This document shows positions 1 to 6,748 of a DNA stretch of 12,858 bases, piece after piece. The translations under genes and the position numbers were made by a program. Location: positions 1 through 12,858 of the forward strand of contig CAZCBD010000070.1 of assembly GCA_964496755.1 (NCBI GenBank). The letters run 5' to 3'. Below the pieces are notes generated by a model. The model saw only the letters and a program-made list of their open reading frames with translations, was not told where the DNA came from and searched no databases. The stretch is from CAZCBD01 sp964496755. Its GTDB lineage: Bacteria; Bacteroidota; Ignavibacteria; Ignavibacteriales; Melioribacteraceae. The first letter of the stretch is position 1. Each line of letters begins with the position of its first letter.

Positions 1-1
1 A

Positions 2-790
2 ATTGGTTTATCGATTATCATTTTAATATCTTCCTGTACAGAACAAGTAATTAATGAACCAAATACTTCCGAATTGAACAATGTTGAATCATTAAGTGAA
101 AGCATTTTTTCCACTCAACCAGAATTCCCTGAAATGTTACCTGCAAATGGAACTATTTTCAGGTGCCCACCTCAATCATTCGTGGAAGTACCTGTTTATG
201 TTCATTTTCATAATCTGGAAGGAAATGGTAAACCTTGGCAAATCAAATTATTTCTAAACAATGAAGTTATTTACGATACTAGTGGTGTTACATATTTATC
301 TACAGATGATGTTGTTTATTCAAAAAAATTATACCTTGAATTAGGAACAAATTTTCTTAGAGCCTGGGCAGCTAATTGTCATCACATTTTATCCACATTC
401 GGATATGAATGGAGTTACAATGAACGAGTACATAAAATAATAGTACGTTCTGTATTACCACCAAGTTCTCCAAACTTAACATGGGAATATAACCATTTAC
501 TTGGCAATGTTACATTAAAATGGAATGATGTTACAAATGGTAATCCCGACTTGATTGATGGATATAAAGTTTATATATTTAGAAATGGTAATAATTGGGA
601 ATATTACGGCTCTACTGATGCAGCTACTAGAGAATTTAACACTTACTATTTTTCTACTTTGGTACCCCGAGTTATCTATCAAGGTCATGTTGCTTTTCGG
701 ATTATTGCCTTCGATCAAAACCTAACCTCGCAGTATTCAAATCAAATTTCATTTGATTATGGAAAACTAGATGGAACACATTTTCAATAA
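2..790 (+). CDS. 5'-truncated lipoprotein with fibronectin type III-like domain
   Basis: The reading frame is open from base 2, so the gene begins off the left edge. A TTG at 74 looks like a possible start, but the upstream codons encode a hydrophobic stretch ending in LISSC, then a polar segment (TEQVINEP). This is a signal-peptidase II lipobox with the acylated Cys at bases 35-37, so the mature protein is probably a membrane-anchored, exported lipoprotein. About 262 residues are visible. The middle (bases about 120-440) is beta-rich and matches nothing I recognise. The C-terminal part (about 450-770) resembles a fibronectin III fold, with LxW near its start, DGYKVY in the centre and YSNQISF near its end. 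The function is unknown; such domains often mediate surface or protein binding. The RiPP-like peptide gene follows after 40 nt on the same strand with no terminator seen between, suggesting co-transcription. I am confident of the lipoprotein call and less so of the FN3 call. Confidence 0.8.
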   Translation: MGLSIIILISSCTEQVINEPNTSELNNVESLSESIFSTQPEFPEMLPANGTIFRCPPQSFVEVPVYVHFHNLEGNGKPWQIKLFLNNEVIYDTSGVTYLSTDDVVYSKKLYLELGTNFLRAWAANCHHILSTFGYEWSYNERVHKIIVRSVLPPSSPNLTWEYNHLLGNVTLKWNDVTNGNPDLIDGYKVYIFRNGNNWEYYGSTDAATREFNTYYFSTLVPRVIYQGHVAFRIIAFDQNLTSQYSNQISFDYGKLDGTHFQ

Positions 791-830
791 TAATTATTTT
801 AAAACAAAACATTCGATTTGAGGAAATATT

Positions 831-1178
831 ATGAAAACCATGAAAATAAAACTTAATCTAAATGAATTAAAGGTTGAAACCTTTGATATAGATTCTAAAA
901 TAGTTGAAAAGGGAACAATAAGGGGACAAGAAGACTCCCACTTTGGACAAGAAAATACTATTTGTTTGGATTGTTATACAATTTCACCCTGCGAATACCC
1001 TTCCATTGGAGGAACATGTGGAATGGTTTGTACTGGGAATATTTATGGTTCAGAATGCAGTTGCCCTTCTGGTAATACTGAATGTTTTCATTCTGACCTT
1101 GTAAAATGTACTTATGAAAAAACAATTTGTTATACTAAAGCAGGAAATTATAACTGTACAAACACATTATGTGCTTAA
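831..1178 (+). CDS. Cys-rich RiPP precursor candidate (pinensin/class I lanthipeptide-like leader)
   Basis: This 115-residue peptide has two clear parts. Residues 1-44 contain no Cys and read like the leader of pinensin-type class I lanthipeptide precursors of Bacteroidota: a K/L-rich start, the segment NLNELKVETFDID (9-21, comparable to the FNLD-type recognition box) and KGTIRGQ (27-33). Residues 45-115 hold all 12 Cys (45, 48, 54, 63, 67, 76, 78, 85, 93, 100, 109, 114). Most have a Ser or Thr two to five residues upstream, including six [ST]-x-C units, which would suit (methyl)lanthionine rings. AGGAA at 821-825 is a good Shine-Dalgarno. There is no Sec signal peptide. No dehydratase, cyclase, protease or transporter gene is in the window; they could lie upstream, or the precursor may be an orphan. 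The core is long for a lanthipeptide. The alternative is an ordinary disulfide-rich or metal-binding small protein. The leader match is from memory, not from a search. Confidence 0.65.
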   Translation: MKTMKIKLNLNELKVETFDIDSKIVEKGTIRGQEDSHFGQENTICLDCYTISPCEYPSIGGTCGMVCTGNIYGSECSCPSGNTECFHSDLVKCTYEKTICYTKAGNYNCTNTLCA

Positions 1179-1182
1179 CTTT

Positions 1183-1224
1183 GCATTTTATTTACTTCAC
1201 ACGTAAACACGTTCAATAAAATGC
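1183..1224 (+). other. Stem-loop in the 3' region of the peptide gene
   Basis: A perfect 10-bp inverted repeat (1183-1192 with 1215-1224) starts 5 nt after the stop codon of the Cys-rich peptide gene. Its loop contains a further ACGT/ACGT pair (1201-1204 with 1209-1212). CTTTGCA (1179-1185) can alternatively pair with TGCAAAG (1244-1250), so two mutually exclusive folds exist. It has no T-tract and is not a terminator by itself; it may protect the mRNA 3' end. Confidence 0.45.
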
Positions 1225-1252
1225 TATCACTAAACCATTAATTTGCAAAGCT

Positions 1253-1282
1253 AAAGCTGCTCTTTTAAGAGCAGCTTTTTTA
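1253..1282 (+). terminator. Intrinsic terminator of the lipoprotein/peptide unit
   Basis: A perfect 12-bp stem (1253-1264 with 1267-1278, GC-rich centre GCTGCTC/GAGCAGC) is followed by T residues and an AT-rich tail. The direction fits termination of the plus-strand peptide gene before the convergent mtaB gene. The minus-strand side has no good T-tract. Confidence 0.85.
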
Positions 1283-1337
1283 TTAATTTTTTAACCCGAA
1301 AACAACCGGGGAAATAATATGAAGAATACTTCTGTTA

Positions 1338-2642
1338 TTATTTAGAATCAACAATTACCGACCTGCATATTTGGTCTTCCGAACCGATAATTTTTACATC
1401 AACCAATTCATTTATTAAAGCAGTATTTTCGGGTAAACTTACCCTCACATAATTGGAAGCAAAACCTTTCATCATGCCATTTTTAACGGAATGTTCAAAA
1501 AGCACCTGCAATTCTTTTCCGATCAAATTTTGCTGAAAAGTCTTTAATTTTTCTTCACTCAATTTCCTTAAAATGATATTTCTTTCTTTTCTCACTATAA
1601 AATCAACAGCATCCGGAATATTCAATGCTTTGGTATTCGGCCTTTCGGAATATGTAAAAACATGTAAGTAAGAATATTTTAGGTCATTCAAAAGATTGTA
1701 TGTTTCATTAAAATGGTTATCCGATTCTCCCGGAAATCCGACTATAACATCAATACCAATTCCAACATCAGGTATTTTTCTATTGATTTTTTCTATTAAC
1801 TTTTTAAACGTTTTAGTATTATATCTTCTTTGCATCTTTGAAAGAATTTCATCGCTTCCGCTCTGCAACGGAATGTGAAAATGCTTACATAATTTAGCGG
1901 AACTTGCTGTTAATTCGATTATTTCATCAGTTAAAAGATTAGGTTCAATAGAGCTTATTCTAATCCGAAAATCACCTTCAATTTTTATCATTTCTGCTAA
2001 AAGCGAATATAAGCTCTCATTTATATCCTGACCATATGTGCCAACATTAACACCGGTTAAGATTATTTCTTTATAACCATTTTCAATTAATTTTTTAAAG
2101 TTTCTCAACACATTTTTTTTTGCATCACTTCTACTTTTACCACGAGCTAATGGAATTGTGCAATAAGTACAAGTATAATCACAACCATCTTGAATTTTCA
2201 AAAAAGCCCTGGTTCTACTATCGGCTTCTGTTGAAAATGCCGAATAAAATTCGCTCATCTTATCCAGTGGAGTAACGTAAACCGCCGGATTTTCATTTTT
2301 CTCGAAATCAATAATTTTAGAAAATAAATTAAATTTATCGTTGCTACCTAAAATTAAGTCAACACCTTTAATTTTTTTCACTTCATCACTACGTAATTGA
2401 GTATAACATCCTGTAACAATAATAAAGGCATTCGGATTATTCCGCAAAGCTCTGCGCACTATTTGCCGACACTCCTTGTCGGCACCATCGGTAACCGTAC
2501 ATGTATTTATCACGTAAACATCTGATTTGTCATTAAAATTAACAATGCTAAATCCTCTTTCCACAAATTGTTTACCAATAGCTGATGTTTCCGAAAAATT
2601 CAATTTACATCCCAGTGTATGAAATGAAACTTTTTTGCTCAT
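1338..2642 (-). CDS. mtaB: tRNA (N6-threonylcarbamoyladenosine(37)-C2)-methylthiotransferase MtaB
   Basis: This radical-SAM enzyme converts t6A37 to ms2t6A37 in tRNAs reading ANN codons, which stabilises codon-anticodon pairing. Its 434 residues match the usual family length. The N-terminal UPF0004 domain has the three cluster-binding Cys at 12 (HTLGCKLN), 48 (NTCTVT) and 79 (TGCYTQ). The radical-SAM CxxxCxxC is Cys154/158/161 (QDGCDYTCTYC), followed by PLARGKSRS and LTGVNVGTYG, which favour MtaB over MiaB or RimO. A TRAM-type RNA-binding domain occupies about residues 370-434. The start is supported by AAAGG about 5 nt upstream. The gene lies downstream of rpsA with a hairpin terminator between them, so its expression may depend on read-through or on an unrecognised local promoter. 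A nine-A run in the coding strand (2113-2121) encodes part of the region after the radical-SAM motif and looks incidental. Confidence 0.93.
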   Translation of the reverse strand: MSKKVSFHTLGCKLNFSETSAIGKQFVERGFSIVNFNDKSDVYVINTCTVTDGADKECRQIVRRALRNNPNAFIIVTGCYTQLRSDEVKKIKGVDLILGSNDKFNLFSKIIDFEKNENPAVYVTPLDKMSEFYSAFSTEADSRTRAFLKIQDGCDYTCTYCTIPLARGKSRSDAKKNVLRNFKKLIENGYKEIILTGVNVGTYGQDINESLYSLLAEMIKIEGDFRIRISSIEPNLLTDEIIELTASSAKLCKHFHIPLQSGSDEILSKMQRRYNTKTFKKLIEKINRKIPDVGIGIDVIVGFPGESDNHFNETYNLLNDLKYSYLHVFTYSERPNTKALNIPDAVDFIVRKERNIILRKLSEEKLKTFQQNLIGKELQVLFEHSVKNGMMKGFASNYVRVSLPENTALINELVDVKIIGSEDQICRSVIVDSK

Positions 2643-2656
2643 AATTACCTTTCATT

Positions 2657-2694
2657 TAAAAAGAAACCGGCTTCAAAAATATTGAAGCCGGTTT
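2657..2694 (-). terminator. rpsA terminator / possible mtaB attenuator
   Basis: A perfect 13-bp stem (2664-2676 with 2682-2694, core CCGGCTTC/GAAGCCGG) has a 5-nt loop. Read on the minus strand it is followed by TTTCTTTTT, an intrinsic terminator after rpsA. It ends about 15 nt before the mtaB ATG, so it lies in the mtaB leader. On the plus strand it also has a T6 tract, but no plus-strand gene needs it. Confidence 0.8.
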
Positions 2695-2714
2695 TTTAAT
2701 TTATACCTTAAGAA

Positions 2715-4619
2715 TTATTCTTCAGTATTTTCTTTTTCACTTTCCGTTGTTTGCTCTGACTTTTCACCTTCAGGAGCTTCTTTTTCAGGAGTTTCTTTTT
2801 CTTTTGAAGCAGCATCAACTACAGGTATCGGAGCATCGTTTTTTTCATAAATATTAAAATCGTTAGTATCAAATTTTTCAGTATCGGCATTTTTAATATC
2901 TTCAACCGAAACTTTTTCTAATTTGAAAGTAGAAATATAATTAGCAATTGCATCATCATCTTTCTCTTTTAATGCAGCTAGTGCACTTAAAACGATTTTT
3001 TTATTTTCTTTATCAAATTCAATAACTTTCAAATCCAACTCTGTTTCAATTGGAAAACAGAAAGAAAGATTTTTGATTTTTGAAGTAGAAAGCTGAGTTG
3101 CAGGAATAAAACCATCAACATTTAACGGTAACTCGGCAATTAATCCCTTTTCAATAATCCTAACAACTTTACCGGCTGTAGATGTTCCTGCAGCATATTC
3201 TCTTTCAAAAGTATCCCAAGGATTTTCTTCAATTTGCTTGTGACCTAAAGAAATTTTTCTTTGCTCAGTATCAATTCCTAAAACAATAACTTCTATTTTT
3301 TCGCCTTTTTTTACAATTTCTCCGGGGTGGCGAACTTTCTTGGTCCAACTTAAATCGGAAATATGAATTAAACCGTCAATACCCGGTTCCAATTCCACAA
3401 AAACACCAAAGTTTGTTAAGTTTCTTGCAACACCTTCGTGTTTAGAACCAACAGGATATTTGCTCATTAATTCTGTCCAAGGATCAGGAACTAATTGTTT
3501 CATACCAAGAGATATTTTTTTATCATTTTTATCGAGACTTAAAATCTGAGCTTCAACAATCTGACCCATTGAAACAAATTGAGATGGATGTTTTATATGC
3601 AAAGTCCAACTCATTTCCGAAATATGGATTAAGCCTTCAATTCCTTTTTCAATTTCAATAAATGCACCATAATCAGTAAGAGAAACAACTCTACCGGATA
3701 CTTTATCGCCAACTTTGTATTTATCATCAATATTTTCCCAAGGATGAGATTGTAATTGTTTAAGGCTAAGGGAAATACGTTTTTTCTCGACATCAAAATC
3801 GGTAACAACAACTTTAATTTTTTCGTCAAGTTTAACAATTTCGCTGGGATGATTGATTCTACCCCAACTTAAATCGGTAATATGAACTAAGCCATCTACA
3901 CCACCAAGATCAACAAATACACCAAAATCGGTAATTGCTTTAACTATACCTTCAAGAATTTGACCTTTTTCAAGTTTGTCAATAATTTCCTGACGTTTTC
4001 CGGCTATTGATTTTTCAATTAATACTTTATGTGAAACAACAACATTTTCAGTAGGAATATTAATCTTAACAATTTTGAAATCCATTGTTTGCCCAACAAA
4101 CGCATCGAAATCTCTAACCGGACGAATATCTATCTGGGAACCGGGCAAGAATGCTTCAATACCCATTAAGTCAACAACCATACCGCCTTTAATTCTCTTA
4201 AGAATTCTACCTTGTACAATTTCTTCGTTTTCGTGAGCTTTTACAACTCCTTCCCAAACACGTAAAAAGTCTGCACGTTTTTTACTTAATACTAAGTTGC
4301 CTTCGCTATCTTCAACACTTTCAATAACTATTTCCACTTCTTGTCCAACTTCCAAAGTTTCTTCGGGTGTAAATTCAGTTCTGGAAATAGTACCATCGGA
4401 TTTAAAACCAACATCTAAAACAACATTATCATCACTGATAGCAACAACTTTGCCGGTGATTATTTCACCTTCTTTGATATCGCGAAATGACTCTTCATAT
4501 AATTTAGCCATTTCTTCTAATTCAACTGCAGAATATTCATCTGCGTTAAAGAACTTATTTGCAGATGGTTTCACTGCGGTTTGTTCTTCAGTAGCGGCGT
4601 TTTTCAATTCTTCCGCCAT
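2715..4619 (-). CDS. rpsA: 30S ribosomal protein S1
   Basis: S1 binds mRNA on the small ribosomal subunit and helps initiation, which matters in genomes with weak Shine-Dalgarno sequences such as this one. The 634 residues contain six S1 (OB-fold) repeats at roughly 48-115, 132-200, 217-288, 302-375, 388-462 and 476-547. Repeats 3-5 are the most canonical, with GLVHITDLSW or GLIHISxxSW followed by a HP motif. The first two are divergent and would serve ribosome docking. The tail (about 590-634) is rich in Glu, Lys, Ser and Thr and is probably disordered. GGAGGA at 4623-4628 lies just before the ATG and is the strongest Shine-Dalgarno in the window. cmk lies immediately upstream on the same strand, a gene order widely conserved in bacteria. 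The 114-nt leader contains an 8-bp AU hairpin (4644-4651 with 4661-4668), a possible site of S1 autoregulation but weak evidence. Confidence 0.96.
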   Translation of the reverse strand: MAEELKNAATEEQTAVKPSANKFFNADEYSAVELEEMAKLYEESFRDIKEGEIITGKVVAISDDNVVLDVGFKSDGTISRTEFTPEETLEVGQEVEIVIESVEDSEGNLVLSKKRADFLRVWEGVVKAHENEEIVQGRILKRIKGGMVVDLMGIEAFLPGSQIDIRPVRDFDAFVGQTMDFKIVKINIPTENVVVSHKVLIEKSIAGKRQEIIDKLEKGQILEGIVKAITDFGVFVDLGGVDGLVHITDLSWGRINHPSEIVKLDEKIKVVVTDFDVEKKRISLSLKQLQSHPWENIDDKYKVGDKVSGRVVSLTDYGAFIEIEKGIEGLIHISEMSWTLHIKHPSQFVSMGQIVEAQILSLDKNDKKISLGMKQLVPDPWTELMSKYPVGSKHEGVARNLTNFGVFVELEPGIDGLIHISDLSWTKKVRHPGEIVKKGEKIEVIVLGIDTEQRKISLGHKQIEENPWDTFEREYAAGTSTAGKVVRIIEKGLIAELPLNVDGFIPATQLSTSKIKNLSFCFPIETELDLKVIEFDKENKKIVLSALAALKEKDDDAIANYISTFKLEKVSVEDIKNADTEKFDTNDFNIYEKNDAPIPVVDAASKEKETPEKEAPEGEKSEQTTESEKENTEE

Positions 4620-4733
4620 TGATCCTCCAAAAAAATTGTTCTAAATATTTTCGCCATCAAAAAATATTCGAACATATTTTAATTTAACATTAGTTATTTC
4701 GGATGGCTTAAGTTGTTCGTTTATTTAATCTTT

Positions 4734-5405
4734 CTATTTAATTTTTTCATTTATCTTTGAAACTATAAATTTCACTTCCTCTTCAATTGTCATATTTGTG
4801 GTATCCATTTCAATGGCATCGTCTGCTTTCCTTAAAGGGCTTACTGCACGACCGGAATCTATTTGATCTCTTTTTTTTAGATTTTCAATAATTTCTTCCA
4901 AAGTACCGGCTATTGCCTTTTCTTTATTTTCTTTATACCGTCTTTCGGCTCTGGCTTCAATTGATGCAACCATAAAGATTTTCAGATCGGCTTCAGGAAA
5001 TACGGTAGTGGTAGTGTCTCTTCCTTCGGCAACAATATTAATTTCATTACCGATCTTTTGCTGCAAAGCAACTAATTCTTCCCGCACTTCTTTTATTTTG
5101 GCAACTTCGCTTACAAAGCTATTCACTTCAAGCGTTCTGATTTCTTTTGTAATATCCTCACCATTTGCAATTACTTTATTAATACCGTTTTCGTATTTTA
5201 ATTCAATCTTCGATTTTTTTACTAAATCAATAATTGCACTACTATCATTAATTACTTTATTTTTAATTGCCAAATAAGTTACAGCCCGATACATTGCTCC
5301 GGTATCAAGATAAACATACCCCAATTCCTTTGCAACCAAACTTGCTAAAGTACTTTTCCCGGAGCCGGCCGGACCATCAATCGCTATTACAATATTTTTT
5401 GCCAT
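4734..5405 (-). CDS. cmk: Cytidylate kinase
   Basis: Phosphorylates CMP and dCMP with ATP to the diphosphates, feeding pyrimidine nucleotide recycling. The 223 residues match the family length. The P-loop GPAGSGKST is at residues 11-19, the CMP-binding segment LDTGAMYRA at 33-41 and GRD at 128-130. RAERRYKE is in the lid region and SPLRKADDAIEMDTT near the C-terminus. One oddity is that the residues after GRD are TTTTVFPEA, where most homologues I know have I/M-G-T-x-V. The start ATG begins the conserved N-terminal strand directly, so no upstream start is needed. It is the first gene of the cmk-rpsA unit and diverges from the GlsB-family gene. A candidate promoter lies at 5413-5443. Confidence 0.95.
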   Translation of the reverse strand: MAKNIVIAIDGPAGSGKSTLASLVAKELGYVYLDTGAMYRAVTYLAIKNKVINDSSAIIDLVKKSKIELKYENGINKVIANGEDITKEIRTLEVNSFVSEVAKIKEVREELVALQQKIGNEINIVAEGRDTTTTVFPEADLKIFMVASIEARAERRYKENKEKAIAGTLEEIIENLKKRDQIDSGRAVSPLRKADDAIEMDTTNMTIEEEVKFIVSKINEKIK

Positions 5406-5412
5406 AAGATAT

Positions 5413-5443
5413 TAAATTTACATATTTTTCAGTTTTTTATCAA
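5413..5443 (-). promoter_or_regulatory. Candidate cmk-rpsA promoter
   Basis: On the minus strand, TTG (bases 5441-5443) is followed after exactly 20 nt by TAAATTTA (5413-5420), one base from the Bacteroidota TAnnTTTG -7 box. It lies just upstream of the cmk ATG. The region is very AT-rich, so a chance match is possible. Confidence 0.35.
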
Positions 5444-5446
5444 TTA

Positions 5447-5475
5447 TTTTCTACCATTATCTATTCATAAATTTG
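5447..5475 (+). promoter_or_regulatory. Candidate promoter of the GlsB-family gene
   Basis: TAAATTTG at 5468-5475 matches the Bacteroidota -7 consensus TAnnTTTG perfectly and lies about 30 nt before the ATG. The upstream element is only a T-rich tract near 5447-5450. The cmk promoter candidate lies back-to-back with it, consistent with divergent transcription. Confidence 0.4.
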
Positions 5476-5504
5476 TGCTCTGATAAATATTTTAAGGTTA
5501 AAAA

Positions 5505-5765
5505 ATGGGAATACTTTCTTGGATTATTTTCGGAGCTATTGCCGGTTGGTTTGCAACAAAACTTTCCGGAAGAAAAAAAAACGCAGGATGTTTTTTTAAT
5601 ATTTTTCTGGGTATTGCCGGAGCTTTTGTTGGTGGTTTTATTTTTGAATATTTTGGAAAAACCGGAGTAACCGGGTTTAACTTCAAAAGCTTTTTTGTTG
5701 CTGTTATTGGGGCAATGGTTTTAATTTTTATCGGAAATTTAATAGGAGGAAATAAAAAAGATTAA
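5505..5765 (+). CDS. GlsB/YeaQ/YmgE family small membrane protein
   Basis: This 86-residue, Gly-rich protein has three hydrophobic helices at roughly 2-18, 28-49 and 61-81. It starts with the family signature LSWIIFGAIAGWFAT, followed by a basic loop (GRKKNAG) and a typical GIAGAFVGGFIF second helix. Family members sit in the inner membrane, and some are stress-induced; the old name 'transglycosylase-associated' reflects weak evidence and the biochemical role is unknown. AAGG about 8 nt before the ATG is the probable ribosome-binding site. The gene is monocistronic, divergent from cmk and convergent with the phosphatase gene 22 nt beyond its stop. No clear terminator is visible in that short gap. 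It contains a nine-A run encoding R-K-K-N, with no sign that slippage matters. Confidence 0.85.
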   Translation: MGILSWIIFGAIAGWFATKLSGRKKNAGCFFNIFLGIAGAFVGGFIFEYFGKTGVTGFNFKSFFVAVIGAMVLIFIGNLIGGNKKD

Positions 5766-5787
5766 CCATTTATTGCCCATATATTTC

Positions 5788-6555
5788 TTATATGCTGTTA
5801 ATTACTTTAATCATTTCTTCAGCAATATGTCCGTTAGTAGCTAAAATCTCCTTGGCATAAAGATCGATTTTATTGCCATTGAAATCTGAAATACTTCCCC
5901 CTGCTTCTTCAACAATTAACATTCCGGCTGCCACATCCCAAGGGTTTAATTGCTCTTCCCAAAAACCTTCAAATATCCCTTCGGCCACATAACATAAATC
6001 AATTGCCGCTGACCCCAATCTTCTTACAGCCTGAGATTTTTTCAAAAATTTACCAAATCGATTTAAAGCAATATCAAAGTTTCTTCCCAAATCATACGGG
6101 AAACCGGTAACCAAAAGTGACCGTTCTAACTGCTTAACAGTTGAAACACTTAATTTTTCTCCATTACAAAAAGCTCCCTTTCCCTTTTCTGCCGCAAATA
6201 ATTTATTGTGCATTACATCGTAAACAACGCCGTAAAGAGTTTCATTATTTTTGCAAACACCAATAGAAACGGAAAATAACGGTAATCCGTGTGCAAAATT
6301 TGTTGTACCGTCAAGCGGATCAATCACCCACAGATAGTCGGATTTTTTTTGTGATTTCCCAGATTCTTCAGCAATAATTGAATGACCACTGAAATTCTTG
6401 TTTACAAACTCAATAATTAATTCTTCCGATTTTTTATCAATTTCGGTAACCAAATTTGAGAGATTTGTTTTATAAAATATTTTGAAATTATTTTTGTATC
6501 CGTCCAAAATAACTTCCCCTGCTTTACGTGCAATATGCTTCATTTCTTCAATCAT
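5788..6555 (-). CDS. Inositol monophosphatase family protein
   Basis: A Mg2+-dependent, Li+-sensitive-type sugar phosphatase superfamily member (SuhB/IMPase), predicted to remove phosphate from inositol-1-phosphate or related substrates. From the chosen start it has 255 residues, the usual length. Visible motifs are TEIDKKSEE (37-45), GHSIIAEESG (57-66, metal-binding Glu), WVIDPLDGTTNF (76-87, metal ligands Asp79 and Asp82) and NPWDVAAG with Asp207. The frame stays open to an ATG at 6651, but those 32 extra codons give a K/F/I-rich stretch that looks like translated AT-rich intergenic DNA, and family members begin near the MIEEMKHIARKAGE segment; I therefore start at 6555. No convincing Shine-Dalgarno precedes it. 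It diverges from lon. The true substrate (myo-inositol-1-P, fructose-1,6-bisphosphate or PAP) cannot be told from sequence; SuhB homologues also act in rRNA antitermination in some bacteria. Confidence 0.9.
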   Translation of the reverse strand: MIEEMKHIARKAGEVILDGYKNNFKIFYKTNLSNLVTEIDKKSEELIIEFVNKNFSGHSIIAEESGKSQKKSDYLWVIDPLDGTTNFAHGLPLFSVSIGVCKNNETLYGVVYDVMHNKLFAAEKGKGAFCNGEKLSVSTVKQLERSLLVTGFPYDLGRNFDIALNRFGKFLKKSQAVRRLGSAAIDLCYVAEGIFEGFWEEQLNPWDVAAGMLIVEEAGGSISDFNGNKIDLYAKEILATNGHIAEEMIKVINSI

Positions 6556-6684
6556 AAAAAACCGTTTGAATTTGAAAATTAATAAATTAGTTTTTCTAAA
6601 TATATGTGATTTGTTTTTAAAAATTAAAATAAAACACCTTTTGTAGGACATTAAATTTAAGTAAAAAACTTATCCTTCGTTTTC

Positions 6685-6715
6685 TTGATAGGAGCTTTAT
6701 ATTTTGATATATTTG
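6685..6715 (+). promoter_or_regulatory. Candidate lon operon promoter
   Basis: TTG (6685-6687), exactly 20 nt, then TATATTTG (6708-6715), a perfect TAnnTTTG box. It lies about 35 nt upstream of the lon ATG. The same spacing is seen before cmk. No heat-shock operator such as the CIRCE inverted repeat was recognised. Confidence 0.5.
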
Positions 6716-6748
6716 CTGATTAAAAACTAAAAATAAAGCGGTAAGTAT

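Noticed and set aside
831..1178. Cys-rich peptide as a zinc ribbon, toxin or secreted disulfide protein
   Set aside because: There are no regular CxxC pairs beyond one, no signal peptide, and the Cys-free leader with KVETF is better explained by a RiPP precursor; kept only as an alternative.
2113..2121. Nine-A run in the mtaB coding strand as a second slippage site
   Set aside because: It falls inside the radical-SAM domain, where truncation would destroy the enzyme, and runs of this length are common in such AT-rich DNA. The same reasoning applies to the A9 run in the GlsB-family gene (5573-5581).
4644..4668. AU-only hairpin before rpsA as an S1 autoregulatory element
   Set aside because: Eight A-U pairs around a 9-nt loop are expected by chance in this composition; noted in the rpsA entry but not called as a feature.
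5473..5670. Plus-strand open frame overlapping the GlsB-family gene
   Set aside because: It is out of frame with a well-recognised family member, has no recognisable motif and no ribosome-binding site.
6556..6651. Upstream ATG that would extend the inositol monophosphatase-family protein by 32 residues
   Set aside because: The extension is a K/F/I-rich low-complexity stretch with no family similarity; the start at 6555 gives the usual 255-residue enzyme.
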